Shown here: in pieces, positions 49,575 through 60,082 of the stretch
How positions within the stretch are numbered: position 1 is the stretch's first letter
Layout of the letters: every line of letters starts with the position of its first letter
Assembly (NCBI RefSeq): GCF_025666195.1
Contig: NZ_CP102592.1
Span: 1,860,001 to 1,924,000, forward strand
Source: Xanthomonas sp. CFBP 8443
Lineage (GTDB): Bacteria; Pseudomonadota; Gammaproteobacteria; Xanthomonadales; Xanthomonadaceae
Length of the DNA: 64,000 nt
Direction: 5' to 3'
Position numbers and translations under genes: made by a program
Notes under the pieces: generated by a model
Told to the model about the DNA's origin: nothing
What the model saw: the letters and a program-made list of their open reading frames with translations, nothing else
Database searches by the model: none

Positions 49575-51823
49575 GCGCGCAACCCAACAATCCTGGCGCG
49601 ACCCCGGCCGTGGTGCCGGAGGGACACGTGACCGTCGAGATCGACGGCCAGTCCCTGGTGGTGCCCAAGGGCTCGATGATCATCCAGGCCGCCGACAAGG
49701 CCGGGATCCCGATCCCGCGCTTCTGCTACCACGAGAAGCTGCCGATCGCGGCCAACTGCCGCATGTGCCTGGTCGACGTGGAGAAGTCGCCGAAGCCGTC
49801 GCCCGCGTGCGCCACGCCGGTGATGGACGGCATGAAGGTCGCCACGCGCAGCGAGAAGGCGCTGAAGTACCAGCGCAGCGTGATGGAATTCCTGCTGATC
49901 AACCACCCGCTGGATTGCCCGATCTGCGATCAGGGTGGCGAGTGCGAACTGCAGGACGTATCGCTGGGCTACGGCCGCTCGGTCAGCCGCTTCAACGAGC
50001 GCAAGCGCGTGGTGCCGGACGAGGACATCGGTCCGCTGGTCGCCACCGAGATGACCCGCTGCATCCAGTGCACCCGCTGCGTGCGCTTCACCGCCGACAT
50101 CGCCGGGACCTACGAACTGGGCGGCATGTACCGCGGCGAGAACCTGCAGATCGGCACCTACGACGGCAAGCCGCTGACCACCGAGCTGTCCGGCAACGTG
50201 GTCGACGTGTGCCCGGTCGGCGCGCTGACCAACAAGGTGTTCCAGTTTCGCGCCCGTCCGTGGGAGCTGGTGGCGCGTGAGTCGGTGGGCTACCACGACG
50301 CGATGGGCTCCAACCTGTTCCTGCACGTGCGCCGCGGCGAAGTGCTGCGCACCGTGCCGCGCGAGAACGACGCGGTCAACGAATGCTGGCTGTCCGACCG
50401 CGACCGCTATTCGCACCAGGGCCTGTACGCCGAGGACCGCGCGTTGCGCCCGCTGCGCAAGATCGACGGGCAGTGGCGCGAAGTGCCGTGGGCCGAGGCG
50501 CTCGCCGCCGCCGCCGAGATCCTCAAGGCCAACCGTGGCGACGCGCTCGGCGTGCTCGCGCATCCGGCCACCTCGAACGAGGAAGGGGCGCTGCTGGCGC
50601 GTCTGGCCGACGGCCTGGACAGCGGCAACATCGACCATCGCCTGCACAACCGCGACTTCTCCGACGCCGCGCTGGCCGAACCGTTCGCCCTGCCGCTGGC
50701 GGAGATCGAACAGGCCGACGTGGTGGTGATCCTGGGCAGCAACCTGCGCCACGAACTGCCGCTGCTGCACGCCCGCATCCGCAAGGCGCAGATGCAGCGC
50801 CAGACCAAGGTGTATTCGATCAACCCGGTCGATTTCGATTTCGCCTTCAACCAGGCCGGCCGCCAGATCGTGGCGCCGTCCAGGTTCGCCGAGGCCCTGG
50901 CCGATGGCGCGCTGCGCGAGGCGGTGCAGGGTGCGACGGGGCGCACGGTGCTGATCGTCGGTGCGCTGGCCGAGAACCATCCGCAGGCGGCCGAACTGCG
51001 TGCCGCCGCGCGCGACTTCGCCGCGGCCACCGGCGCGGCGCTGTGCCGCATCCCGCAAGGCGCCAACGCGCTGGGCCTGGTGCGCTACGGCGTGCTGCCG
51101 CGTGCGCGCAACGCCGCGGCGATGCTGGCCGAGCCGCGCAGCGCGTATCTGCTGTACGGCGTCGAGCCGGGCCTGGACTTCGCCGACGCCGCCGCGGCGC
51201 GCACCGCGCTGGCCGGGGCCAAGGTGGTGGCGTTCAGCCATTTCGCCTGCGCCTCCACCCGCGACGTGGCCGACGTAATCCTGCCGATCGGCGCATTGCC
51301 GGAGATCGAGGCGACGCTGACCAACCTCAGCGGCAGCGAGCAGCGCACCCGTGCCGGCGGCAAGCTGCCGGGCGAGGCCCGTGAGGGCTGGCGCGTGCTG
51401 CGCGCGCTCGGCGGCGAACTGGGCCTGGGCGGTTTCGAATTCATCGACCTGGCCGGGCTGCGCGCCGGGCTGCAGCCGGTCGAGGTCGCCGCGGCGGCGT
51501 CGGCGCAGCCGGCGCGGCAGGACGACGGTCTGGAACTGGCGGCGAGCCCGGCGATCTACCGCACCGATGCGGTGGTGCGGCGCGCCCAAGCGCTGCAGCA
51601 GCATCCGCTGAACCAGGCGCCGAGCCTGGCGCTGCACCCGGACGACGCCGCCCGGCTCGGCCTGGCCGCAGGGCAGGTGGTCAAGGTCGGTACCGCGGCG
51701 GGCAGCGCGACGCTGCCGCTGGTGACGGACAAGCGGGTCGCGCCGGGCGCGGCCTGGGTTGAAACGGGCCACGGCGCGACCGCGCCGCTGGGTGCCGGTC
51801 GGGTGACGGTGGTGGCTGCATGA
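49571..51823 (+). CDS. nuoG: NADH-quinone oxidoreductase subunit G
   Basis: A 750-residue subunit (75-kDa family) carrying a [2Fe-2S] cluster (about residues 15-90; [19 protein letters not shown] then CATPV). Two [4Fe-4S] clusters follow (HxxxCxxCxxxxxC region [19 protein letters not shown], and [10 protein letters not shown] plus a distal Cys in [11 protein letters not shown]), and then a degenerate molybdopterin-oxidoreductase domain. After the third cluster the sequence [19 protein letters not shown] lacks the extra Cys cluster N7 of E. coli/Thermus, so it is like the mitochondrial subunit. It overlaps nuoF and nuoH by 4 nt each. Confidence 0.97.
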
Positions 51824-52911
51824 ACGAGATGCTGTTGAACGTGGTCGACCCGCTGCACCAGTGGTTCGTCGGCCTGGGCGCGATCGGCGTGATCCTGTGG
51901 ATCGTGCTGAAGATCCTGCTGATCGCCATGCCGGTGATCATCTCGGTGGCGTTCTACGTGGTCTGGGAGCGCAAGCTGATCGGCTGGATGCACGTGCGCC
52001 ACGGGCCGATGTACGTGGGCATGGGCATCTTCCAGGCCTTCGCCGATGTGTTCAAGCTGCTGTTCAAGGAGATCATCCAGCCCAGCAGCTCGCACAAGGC
52101 GATGTTCGTGATCGCGCCGCTGATCACCCTGGCGCCGGCGTTCGCGGCCTGGGCGGTGGTGCCGTTCGACGCCAAGCTGGTGCTGTCCAACGCCAATGCC
52201 GGCCTGCTGTACCTGCTGGCGATGACCTCGCTGGGCGTGTACGGCATCATCCTGGCCGGCTGGGCGTCCAACTCCAAGTACGCGTTCCTGGGCGCGATGC
52301 GCTCGGCCGCGCAGGTGGTCAGCTACGAGATCGCGATGGGCTTCGCCCTGGTCGGGGTGATGATCGCCGCCGGCAGCCTCAACCTGAGCACGATCGTGGC
52401 CGCGCAGGCCGGCAACTCCGGCTTCTTCGACTGGTTCCTGGTGCCGCTGTTCCCGCTGTTCATCGTGTACTGGGTGTCCGGCGTGGCCGAGACCAACCGC
52501 GCGCCGTTCGACGTGGTCGAGGGCGAGTCGGAAATCGTCGCCGGGCACATGGTCGAGTATTCCGGCGGCGCGTTCGCGCTGTTCTTCCTGGCCGAATACG
52601 CCAGCATGATCCTGGTCAGCTTCCTGGTCTCGATCTTCTTCCTGGGCGGCTGGCTGAGCCCGATCCAAGGCTGGGTCACGGCGGACATCTCGCCGTGGGT
52701 CAACTGGATCTGGACCGGCGGCTGGCCGTGGCTGCTGATGAAGGTGTTGTTCTTCGCCAGCGCCTACATCTGGTTCCGCGCCAGCTTCCCGCGCTACCGC
52801 TACGACCAGATCATGCGGCTGGGCTGGAAGGTGTTCATCCCGCTGACGATCGTGTGGATCGCGGTGACGGCATTGATGGTGTTCTACGGCGTGATCCAGA
52901 AGGGCGTGTAA
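51820..52911 (+). CDS. nuoH: NADH-quinone oxidoreductase subunit H
   Basis: A 363-residue membrane subunit (ND1 family), with about eight or more TM helices, that forms the membrane end of the quinone channel. Motifs are [55 protein letters not shown] and [18 protein letters not shown]. nuoI follows after 3 bp. Confidence 0.98.
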   Translation: MNEMLLNVVDPLHQWFVGLGAIGVILWIVLKILLIAMPVIISVAFYVVWERKLIGWMHVRHGPMYVGMGIFQAFADVFKLLFKEIIQPSSSHKAMFVIAPLITLAPAFAAWAVVPFDAKLVLSNANAGLLYLLAMTSLGVYGIILAGWASNSKYAFLGAMRSAAQVVSYEIAMGFALVGVMIAAGSLNLSTIVAAQAGNSGFFDWFLVPLFPLFIVYWVSGVAETNRAPFDVVEGESEIVAGHMVEYSGGAFALFFLAEYASMILVSFLVSIFFLGGWLSPIQGWVTADISPWVNWIWTGGWPWLLMKVLFFASAYIWFRASFPRYRYDQIMRLGWKVFIPLTIVWIAVTALMVFYGVIQKGV

Positions 52912-52914
52912 GCG

Positions 52915-53403
52915 ATGAATAAAGTCACCCATTACTTCAAGAGCCTGCTGCTGCTGGAGCTGCTCGGCGGCCTGTGGCTGACCCTGAAGTACACGTTCCG
53001 TCCCAAGTACACCGTGCTGTACCCGATGGAGAAGTTCCCGCAGTCGGTGCGCTTCCGCGGCCTGCATGCGCTGCGCCGCTATCCCAACGGCGAGGAACGC
53101 TGCATCGCCTGCAAGCTGTGCGAGGCGGTGTGCCCGGCGCTGGCGATCACCATCGATTCGACCAAGCGCGAGGACGGCACCCGCCGCACCACCCGCTACG
53201 ACATCGACCTGTTCAAGTGCATCTACTGCGGTTTCTGCGAGGAGAGCTGCCCGGTCGATTCGATCGTGGAGACCCACGTGCTCGAGTACCACTTCGAGAA
53301 GCGCGGCGAGAACATCGTCACCAAGCCGCAGCTGCTGGCGATCGGCGACCGGCTCGAAGCCGAGATCGCCGAGCGCCGCGCCGCCGACGCTCCCTTCCGC
53401 TGA
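52915..53403 (+). CDS. nuoI: NADH-quinone oxidoreductase subunit I
   Basis: A 162-residue 8-iron ferredoxin-like subunit carrying clusters N6a and N6b. The two ligand sets are [13 protein letters not shown] and [14 protein letters not shown]. The N-terminal amphipathic helix ([18 protein letters not shown]) attaches it to the membrane arm. It starts 4 bp after the nuoH stop. Confidence 0.98.
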   Translation: MNKVTHYFKSLLLLELLGGLWLTLKYTFRPKYTVLYPMEKFPQSVRFRGLHALRRYPNGEERCIACKLCEAVCPALAITIDSTKREDGTRRTTRYDIDLFKCIYCGFCEESCPVDSIVETHVLEYHFEKRGENIVTKPQLLAIGDRLEAEIAERRAADAPFR

Positions 53404-53412
53404 GGTCCTGAA

Positions 53413-54066
53413 ATGGATTGGGTAAATATCGCTTTCTGGATCTTCGCCACCATCGCCGCGGTCTCCGCCGGCGCGGTGATCAGCGTGCGCAACTCCGTGT
53501 ACGCGGTGCTGTGCCTGATCCTGACCTTCTTCTCCATCGCCTGCGTGTGGCTGCTGGTGGGCGCCGAGTTCCTCGGCGTGACCCTGGTGCTGGTCTACGT
53601 CGGCGCGGTGATGGTGTTGTTCCTGTTCGTGGTGATGATGCTCGACATCGATACCGCGCGGCTGCGCCAGGGCTGGGTACGCTACCTGCCGGTCGGGCTG
53701 ATCGTGGCGGTGGCGATGCTGGTGCAGATGGTCACCCTGATCGGGGTCAAGGCGCGCACCGCCACCCCGTTCCCGGCCGACAACGCCGCCGCGCAGGCCG
53801 CCGACACCTCCAACATCGCGTGGCTGGCCAAGGTCCTGTTCACCGAGTTCCTGCTGCCGTTCGAGTTCGCCGCGATCATCCTGACCGTGGCGGTGGTGGC
53901 GGCGGTGATGCTGACCCTGCGCAAGCGCACCGGCATCAAGACCCAGAATCCCGGCGACCAGGCGCGGGTCAAGGCCGGCGACCGCTTGCGCATCGTCAAG
54001 ATGGATGCCGAGAAACCCACGCTGTACACCCCCCCGGCCGCGGCACCGCAGGAGGGCCAGCCATGA
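53413..54066 (+). CDS. nuoJ: NADH-quinone oxidoreductase subunit J
   Basis: A 217-residue membrane subunit (ND6 family) with five TM helices, including [22 protein letters not shown] and [19 protein letters not shown]. The C-terminal ~45 residues are a hydrophilic tail ([20 protein letters not shown] then [11 protein letters not shown]), longer than in E. coli NuoJ (184). It overlaps nuoK by an ATGA. Confidence 0.96.
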   Translation: MDWVNIAFWIFATIAAVSAGAVISVRNSVYAVLCLILTFFSIACVWLLVGAEFLGVTLVLVYVGAVMVLFLFVVMMLDIDTARLRQGWVRYLPVGLIVAVAMLVQMVTLIGVKARTATPFPADNAAAQAADTSNIAWLAKVLFTEFLLPFEFAAIILTVAVVAAVMLTLRKRTGIKTQNPGDQARVKAGDRLRIVKMDAEKPTLYTPPAAAPQEGQP

Positions 54067-54368
54067 TCACCCTAGGCCACCTGTTGGCGCTCGGCGCGGT
54101 GCTGTTCTGCATCAGCATGGCCGGCATCTTCCTCAACCGCAAAAACGTCATCGTGCTGCTGATGTCGATCGAGCTGATGCTGCTGTCGGTCAACATCAAC
54201 TTCGTGGCGTTCTCGCGCGAACTCGGCGACGCCGCCGGTCAGCTGTTCGTGTTCTTCATCCTGACCGTGGCCGCGGCCGAGGCCGCCATCGGCCTCGCGA
54301 TCCTGGTGACGCTGTTCCGTACCCGCCACACGATCAACGTGGCCGAAGTCGATTCGCTGAAGGGCTGA
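54063..54368 (+). CDS. nuoK: NADH-quinone oxidoreductase subunit K
   Basis: A 101-residue membrane subunit (ND4L family) with three TM helices. The conserved Glu residues for proton transfer are in [16 protein letters not shown] and in [17 protein letters not shown]. Length is typical of the family. nuoL follows after 7 bp. Confidence 0.97.
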   Translation: MITLGHLLALGAVLFCISMAGIFLNRKNVIVLLMSIELMLLSVNINFVAFSRELGDAAGQLFVFFILTVAAAEAAIGLAILVTLFRTRHTINVAEVDSLKG

Positions 54369-54375
54369 CCCGTAG

Positions 54376-56553
54376 ATGGAAATCACTCTCTCCAAGAGTC
54401 TGCTGATCGCCGTGGTGCTCGCGCCGCTGCTCGGCAGCATCATCGCCGGCCTGTTCGGCCGCCAGGTCGGCCGCAAGGGCGCCCAGCTGGTCACCATCCT
54501 CGGCGTGGCGGTCAGCTGCGCGCTGTCGTGCTGGACGCTGTACCAGCTGGTCGGGCAGGGCGCCGCGCCGTTCAACCAGAACGTCTACACCTTCTTCGAG
54601 GTCGGCCACTATTCGGCCCACGTCGGCTTCATGGTCGACCGGCTGACCGCGATGATGATGGTGGTGGTGACCTTCGTGTCGCTGCTGGTGCACGTCTACA
54701 CCATCGGCTACATGGCCGACGATCCGGGCTACCAGCGCTTCTTCAGCTACATCTCGCTGTTCACCTTCTCGATGCTGAGCCTGGTGATGAGCAACAACTT
54801 CCTGCAGCTGTTCTTCGGCTGGGAAGCGGTGGGCCTGGTTTCGTACCTGCTGATCGGCTTCTGGTTCAAGCGCCCGAGCGCGGTGTTCGCCAACATGAAG
54901 GCGTTCCTGGTCAACCGCGTTGGCGACTTCGGCTTCATCCTCGGCATCGCCGGCGTGCTGCTGTGGTTCGGCACGCTCGACTACGCCACCGTGTTCGCCA
55001 ACGCCACCGCGGTGCTCGGCAGCGAAGCCGCCGGCGGCCTGGCCCAGGTGCAGCTGTTCCAGGGCCACCCGTGGAACGTGGCGACGATCATCTGCATCTG
55101 CCTGTTCATCGGCGCCATGGGCAAGTCGGCGCAGGTGCCGCTGCACGTGTGGCTGCCCGACTCGATGGAAGGCCCGACCCCGATCTCGGCGCTGATCCAT
55201 GCCGCGACCATGGTCACCGCCGGCATCTTCATGGTGGCGCGCATGTCGCCGCTGTTCGAACTGTCCGAGACCGCGCTGAACTTCGTGCTGTTCATCGGCG
55301 CCACCACCGCGTTCTTCACCGGCCTGATCGGCATCGTGCAGAACGACATCAAGCGCGTGGTCGCCTACTCGACGCTGTCGCAGCTGGGCTACATGACCGT
55401 GGCGCTGGGCGTGTCGGCGTACTCGGCGGCGGTGTTCCATCTGATGACCCACGCCTTCTTCAAGGCACTGCTGTTCCTGGCCGCCGGCTCGGTGATCATC
55501 GGCATGCACCATGAGCAGGACATGCGCAAGATGGGCGGCCTGCGCAAGTACATGCCGGTCACCTACTGGACCAGCGTGATCGGTACCCTGGCCCTGGTCG
55601 GCACCCCGTTCTTCGCCGGCTTCTATTCCAAGGACACGATCATCGAGGCGGCCGCGCACCATGCGCACGAATCGCACAACTGGATCGCGACCTACGGCTA
55701 CTGGGCGGTGCTCGGCGGCGTGCTGGTCACCAGCTTCTACAGCTTCCGCCTGCTGTTCCTGACCTTCCACGGCAAGGAACGCTTCCGCGACGCGGATGCG
55801 CACGCGGTGCACGCGCACCACGACAGCGCGCACACCGACGCCGAGGTGCAGGCCCATGCGCACGACGCGCATGCCCATGACGACCATGCGCACGACGACC
55901 ACGGTCATGGCCACGGCGCGCACGAACCGCACGAGTCGCCGTGGGTGGTGACGGTGCCGCTGGTGCTGCTGGCGATCCCGTCGATCGCGATCGGCTTCTT
56001 CACCATCGGCCCGATGCTGTTCGGCACCGACTGGGCCGGGCATCACGCCGCGGTGGCGATCAAGGGCCAGGCGCTGGGCTTCTTCAGCGGCATCGTCGAC
56101 TTCTACAACCCGGCGCGCGACAGCGTCGGCGCGCTGGCCGAGGAGTTCCACGGTCCGGTCGCGTTCGCGCTGCACGGCCTGACCCAGCCGCCGTTCTTCC
56201 TGACCGTGGCCGGTTTCGCCCTGGCCTGGATTCTGTACCTGTGGAAGCCCGAACTGGCGGCCAAGGCGCGCAAGACTTTCTCGCTGCCGGTGTGGGTGCT
56301 GGAGAACAAGTACGGTTTCGACAAGCTCTGGATCAACGGCTTCGCCGGCGGCGGTCTCGGCCTGGGCAAGGTGTCGCGTGCGGTGGATACGCATGTCGTG
56401 GACGGCGTCATGGTCAACGGCACCGCGCGCGTGATCGACCTGGCGGCCAACCTGCTGCGTCGCACGCAATCCGGTTTCCTCTATCACTACGCCTTCGCGA
56501 TGATCATCGGTCTCATTGCCCTGTTGGGCGTGCTGATGCATTTCTGGCGTTGA
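54376..56553 (+). CDS. nuoL: NADH-quinone oxidoreductase subunit L with His-rich insert
   Basis: A 725-residue antiporter-like proton-pumping subunit (ND5 family) with 14-16 TM helices and a long C-terminal lateral helix. Motifs are FFGWEAVGLVSYLLIGFW, GKSAQVPLHVWLPDSMEGPTP (TM7-8 Lys region) and RVVAYSTLSQLGYMTVALG. E. coli NuoL is 613 residues. Part of the excess is a His/Asp-rich insert at about residues 474-517, directly after the FHGKE motif, with 16 His in 44 residues. The insert probably lies on one face of the membrane and could bind metal. nuoM follows after a 20-nt spacer. Confidence 0.97.
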   Translation: MEITLSKSLLIAVVLAPLLGSIIAGLFGRQVGRKGAQLVTILGVAVSCALSCWTLYQLVGQGAAPFNQNVYTFFEVGHYSAHVGFMVDRLTAMMMVVVTFVSLLVHVYTIGYMADDPGYQRFFSYISLFTFSMLSLVMSNNFLQLFFGWEAVGLVSYLLIGFWFKRPSAVFANMKAFLVNRVGDFGFILGIAGVLLWFGTLDYATVFANATAVLGSEAAGGLAQVQLFQGHPWNVATIICICLFIGAMGKSAQVPLHVWLPDSMEGPTPISALIHAATMVTAGIFMVARMSPLFELSETALNFVLFIGATTAFFTGLIGIVQNDIKRVVAYSTLSQLGYMTVALGVSAYSAAVFHLMTHAFFKALLFLAAGSVIIGMHHEQDMRKMGGLRKYMPVTYWTSVIGTLALVGTPFFAGFYSKDTIIEAAAHHAHESHNWIATYGYWAVLGGVLVTSFYSFRLLFLTFHGKERFRDADAHAVHAHHDSAHTDAEVQAHAHDAHAHDDHAHDDHGHGHGAHEPHESPWVVTVPLVLLAIPSIAIGFFTIGPMLFGTDWAGHHAAVAIKGQALGFFSGIVDFYNPARDSVGALAEEFHGPVAFALHGLTQPPFFLTVAGFALAWILYLWKPELAAKARKTFSLPVWVLENKYGFDKLWINGFAGGGLGLGKVSRAVDTHVVDGVMVNGTARVIDLAANLLRRTQSGFLYHYAFAMIIGLIALLGVLMHFWR

Positions 56554-56573
56554 CCTGTACGGAATAAGAACAC

Positions 56574-58076
56574 GTGTCGAACTGGCCCCTACTTACTATC
56601 CTGATCTGGCTGCCGATCCTCGGCGGCGCGCTGATCCTCGCGTTGCGCGACGCCAAGGCGGCACGCTGGGCGTCGCTGCTGGTCGCGTTGCTGACCTTCG
56701 CGTTGAGCCTGCCGCTGCTCACCGGCTTCGACTACGCCAGCGATGCGCTGCAGTTCGTCGAGACCCATGCGTGGATCCCGGCGTACGACATCGGCTACAA
56801 CCTCGGTGCCGACGGCATCGCGGTCGCGCTGATCGTGCTGACCACGCTGGTCACGGTGCTGGCGCTGATCGGCGCCTGGACCTCGATCGAGAAGCGGGTC
56901 AACCAGTACGTGGCCGCGTTCCTGATCCTGGAAGGCGTCACCGTCGGCATCTTCGCCGCCACCGACGCGATGCTGTTCTACGTGTTCTTCGAGGCGATGC
57001 TGATCCCGATGTTCCTGATCATCGGCATCTGGGGCGGCCCACGCCGCATCTACGCCGCGGTCAAGTTCTTCCTGTACACCTTCCTCGGCTCGGTGCTGAT
57101 GCTGGTCGGGTTGATCTACCTGTACCTGAAGGGCGGCAGCTTCCAGCTCGCCGACCTGTACCAGCTGTCGCTGACCGCCAAGGAGCAGACCTGGCTGTTC
57201 TTCGCGTTCCTGATCGCGTTCGCGGTCAAGGTGCCGATGTTCCCGGTGCATACCTGGCTGCCGGACGCGCACGTCGAGGCGCCGACCGCCGGTTCGGTGA
57301 TCCTGGCCGCGATCGCGCTGAAGATCGGTGGCTACGGCTTCCTGCGCTTCAACCTGCCGATCCTGCCCGACGCCAGCAACGAGTGGGCCTGGCTGGTGAT
57401 CGCGCTGTCGCTGATCGCGGTGATCTACGTCGGCCTGGTCGCGCTGGTGCAGGAGGACATGAAGAAGCTGATCGCCTATTCGTCGATCGCGCACATGGGC
57501 TTCGTCACCCTCGGCACCTTCGTCGCCTTCGCCCTGGTCGGCTTCGGCAGCACCGACGCGGCGCGTCTGGGCCTGCAGGGCGCAATGGTGCAGATGATCT
57601 CGCACGGCTTCGTGTCCGGCGCGATGTTCTCCTGCGTCGGCGTGCTCTACGACCGCATGCACACCCGCCGCATCGCCGACTACGGCGGCGTGGCCAACGT
57701 GATGCCGTGGTTCGCCGCGTTCGCGATGCTGTTCTTCATGGCCAACGCCGGCCTGCCGGGGACCAGCGGCTTCGTCGGCGAGTTCATGGTGATCATGGCC
57801 AGCTTCCAGGCGCACCCGCTGCTCGCCTTCGCCGCGGCGACCACCCTGGTGATCACCGCCGCCTATACCCTGTGGCTGTACCGCCGCGTGTTCTTCGGCG
57901 AAGTGGCCAACGCGCACGTGGCCGAGCTGAAGGACATCAACGGCCGCGAGGCGCTGGTGCTGGGCGTGTTCGCGGTGGGCGTGCTGGCCCTGGGCCTGTA
58001 TCCGAAGCCGCTGACCGACCTGATGGAACCCTCGATCGCAAAGCTGGCGGCGCAGATCGCCACCAGCAAGCTGTAA
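56574..58076 (+). CDS. nuoM: NADH-quinone oxidoreductase subunit M
   Basis: A 500-residue antiporter-like subunit (ND4 family) with about 14 TM helices. Motifs include FYVFFEAMLIPMFLIIGIWGG, KVPMFPVHTWLPDAHVEAPT and KKLIAYSSIAHMGFVTLG. The start is GTG at 56574 after AATAAGAACAC. It lies 20 bp after nuoL and 34 bp before nuoN. Confidence 0.97.
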   Translation: MSNWPLLTILIWLPILGGALILALRDAKAARWASLLVALLTFALSLPLLTGFDYASDALQFVETHAWIPAYDIGYNLGADGIAVALIVLTTLVTVLALIGAWTSIEKRVNQYVAAFLILEGVTVGIFAATDAMLFYVFFEAMLIPMFLIIGIWGGPRRIYAAVKFFLYTFLGSVLMLVGLIYLYLKGGSFQLADLYQLSLTAKEQTWLFFAFLIAFAVKVPMFPVHTWLPDAHVEAPTAGSVILAAIALKIGGYGFLRFNLPILPDASNEWAWLVIALSLIAVIYVGLVALVQEDMKKLIAYSSIAHMGFVTLGTFVAFALVGFGSTDAARLGLQGAMVQMISHGFVSGAMFSCVGVLYDRMHTRRIADYGGVANVMPWFAAFAMLFFMANAGLPGTSGFVGEFMVIMASFQAHPLLAFAAATTLVITAAYTLWLYRRVFFGEVANAHVAELKDINGREALVLGVFAVGVLALGLYPKPLTDLMEPSIAKLAAQIATSKL

Positions 58077-58110
58077 TCGGGCCGTCGAGCGAAATGATTC
58101 CAGAGATTTG

Positions 58111-59589
58111 ATGATGACCACCCCTGCGCTACTGCCCCTGACCGCCGTCGACCTGCCGCCCCTGCTCCCCGAGCTGGTGCTGACCGCCGGCGCCTTCGCC
58201 CTGCTGATGCTCGATCTGTTCATCAGCGAGCGCAACAAGGTCTGGACCCACATCGTCTCGGTCGCGATTTTGGTCGCGGTGTTCGCGATGCTGCTCGCCG
58301 GCGTGGGCGGGCAGGGCGAGGTGTTCAACGGCATGTTCGTGCGCGACGCCGCAGCCGACGTGATGAAGACGGTGATCGTCGGGCTCAGCGCGCTGACCCT
58401 GATCTACGGCTGGAGCTACCTGCGCGAGCGCAAGCTGTACCAGGGCGAGATTCCGGTGCTGGTGCTGTTCGCCACGGTCGGCATGATGATCCTGGTCTCG
58501 GCCGGCAGCCTGCTGATGGTCTACCTGGGCCTGGAACTGCTGGCGCTGTGCTCGTACGCGCTGGTCGCGTCGAACCGCGACAACGGCATGGCCACCGAGG
58601 CGGCGATGAAGTACATCGTGCTCGGCTCGCTGGCTTCGGGCCTGCTGCTGTACGGCATGTCGCTGATCTACGGCGCCACCGGCACGCTGAGCCTGACCGG
58701 CATCCACGAGGCGATCGGGTCCAGCCAGGAACGCACCCTGTTGCTGACCGGCACCATCTTCATGATCGCCGGCGTGGCGTTCAAGCTCGGCGCGGCGCCG
58801 TTCCACATGTGGCTGCCCGACGTGTACCAGGGCGCGCCGGCGCCGATCGCGCTGTTCATCAGCTCGGCGTCCAAGCTGGCCGCGTTCGGCATGGCCTACC
58901 GGCTGCTGGAAGTGGGCGTCGGCCCGCTGGCCGAGCAGTGGCACTGGGTGATCGGCGGGCTGGCCGCGCTGTCGCTGCTGGTCGGCAACCTGATGGCGCT
59001 GGCGCAGAGCAACCTCAAGCGCATGCTGGCGTATTCGACCGTCTCGCACATCGGCTTCCTGCTGCTCGGCGTGGCCGGCGGCGGCGAGCGCGGCTATGCG
59101 GCGGCGCTGTTCTACGCGATCTGCTACGCGGTGATGTCCACCGCCTCGTTCGGCGCGATCATCGCGATGTCGCGCAAGGGCTTCGAAGCCGAGCACATCG
59201 ACGACTTCAAGGGCCTGAACGCGCGCAACCCGTGGATGGCGCTGCTGGTGCTGTGCATCATGGCCTCGCTGGCCGGCGTGCCGCCGTTCCTGGGCTTCTG
59301 GGCCAAGCTGGCGGTGCTAGGCGCGGTGGTCGCGGTGCCGACCGACAACCTGTGGTGGACCGGCCTGGCGATCCTGTCGGTGCTGTGCGCGGTGATCGGC
59401 GCGTTCTACTACCTGCGCGTGATCAAGGTGATGTATTTCGACGAGCCGGTCGGCGAGCCGTTGCCGGCCAACGACGACCGCGTGCTCGGCGTGGTGCTGG
59501 GGGTCAATTCGATCGGCCTGCTGGCGCTGGGCCTGGCCTGGAGCCCGCTGATGGCGTGGTGCCAGCGCGCCTTCGCGCACCTGGCCTGA
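58111..59589 (+). CDS. nuoN: NADH-quinone oxidoreductase subunit N
   Basis: A 492-residue antiporter-like subunit (ND2 family), last of the nuo operon. Motifs include YLGLELLALCSYALVASNRDN, KLGAAPFHMWLPDVYQGAPAP and KRMLAYSTVSHIGFLLLGVA. I use the ATG at 58111, 5 nt after CAGAGA; an in-frame TTG three bases earlier and an ATG at 58114 are possible alternatives. A terminator hairpin follows 32 bp downstream. Confidence 0.97.
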   Translation: MMTTPALLPLTAVDLPPLLPELVLTAGAFALLMLDLFISERNKVWTHIVSVAILVAVFAMLLAGVGGQGEVFNGMFVRDAAADVMKTVIVGLSALTLIYGWSYLRERKLYQGEIPVLVLFATVGMMILVSAGSLLMVYLGLELLALCSYALVASNRDNGMATEAAMKYIVLGSLASGLLLYGMSLIYGATGTLSLTGIHEAIGSSQERTLLLTGTIFMIAGVAFKLGAAPFHMWLPDVYQGAPAPIALFISSASKLAAFGMAYRLLEVGVGPLAEQWHWVIGGLAALSLLVGNLMALAQSNLKRMLAYSTVSHIGFLLLGVAGGGERGYAAALFYAICYAVMSTASFGAIIAMSRKGFEAEHIDDFKGLNARNPWMALLVLCIMASLAGVPPFLGFWAKLAVLGAVVAVPTDNLWWTGLAILSVLCAVIGAFYYLRVIKVMYFDEPVGEPLPANDDRVLGVVLGVNSIGLLALGLAWSPLMAWCQRAFAHLA

Positions 59590-59620
59590 TCGCGCGAAAG
59601 CGCTGTTTTCAAGCCGTTTG

Positions 59621-59654
59621 CGACAACGCCGCCGTTTTGGCGGCGTTGTCGTTT
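59621..59654 (+). terminator. Terminator of the nuo operon
   Basis: A 13-bp perfect stem (59621-59633 with 59639-59651) with a 5-nt loop GTTTT, followed by a short T run (TTTG). It lies 31 bp after the nuoN stop. Confidence 0.7.
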
Positions 59655-59758
59655 GGGCATCGAGCGACGCTATCGCTATTCCGCAATCGGTCGCTTGCGG
59701 GTATCATGTCGCTCGAAGACCGGCGGCATCGCCACCGGGTCGGATGGAAAATCAGGGC

Positions 59759-59787
59759 TTGCAATCATCGCGCTGATTCTTCATAAT
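59759..59787 (+). promoter_or_regulatory. Promoter of tRNA-fMet / rimP-nusA-infB
   Basis: A -35 box TTGCAA at 59759-59764 and a -10 box CATAAT at 59782-59787 are separated by 17 bp. The start point would fall about 5 bp before the tRNA at 59799. This is the best-formed promoter pair I found in the window. Confidence 0.6.
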
Positions 59788-59798
59788 TCCGCTTCTGC

Positions 59799-59875
59799 TG
59801 CGGGGTGGAGCAGTCTGGCAGCTCGTCGGGCTCATAACCCGAAGGTCGCAGGTTCAAATCCTGCCCCCGCTACCA
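59799..59875 (+). tRNA. Initiator tRNA-fMet (anticodon CAT)
   Basis: A 77-nt tRNA with encoded CCA. The anticodon stem has the three G-C pairs typical of initiators (GGG-CTCATAA-CCC), with anticodon CAT. Acceptor pairs 2-7 are intact, and position 1 (T) faces position 72 (T), the unpaired 1-72 end expected of initiators. The order tRNA-fMet-rimP-nusA-infB matches E. coli metY-rimP-nusA-infB. Confidence 0.96.
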
Positions 59876-59995
59876 TATTTGTCTACAGCGGCAACCAGTG
59901 CATCGGTTGCCTGCGGTAGGGAAATCTGGGCTTCGCGAAGACGCATGTTCCCGTCTTTGCAACCGGAATCCAGCGTTACCGGAGTCGTACCGGAT

Positions 59996-60023
59996 AAGGG
60001 GCCCAACGGGCCCTTTGTCGTTT
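59996..60023 (+). terminator. Possible leader terminator/attenuator upstream of rimP
   Basis: A 9-bp stem (59996-60004 with 60008-60016, one G-T pair, 3-nt loop) is followed by GTCGTTT. It lies between tRNA-fMet and rimP, where it could release the tRNA transcript or limit readthrough. In E. coli this leader contains terminators affected by NusA; the role here is inferred. Confidence 0.4.
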
Positions 60024-60082
60024 CCGGGGTCCGGGAAAACCGCCAGGACCGATTCTCCATTCATTCTGATGCAAGGCAGGCT

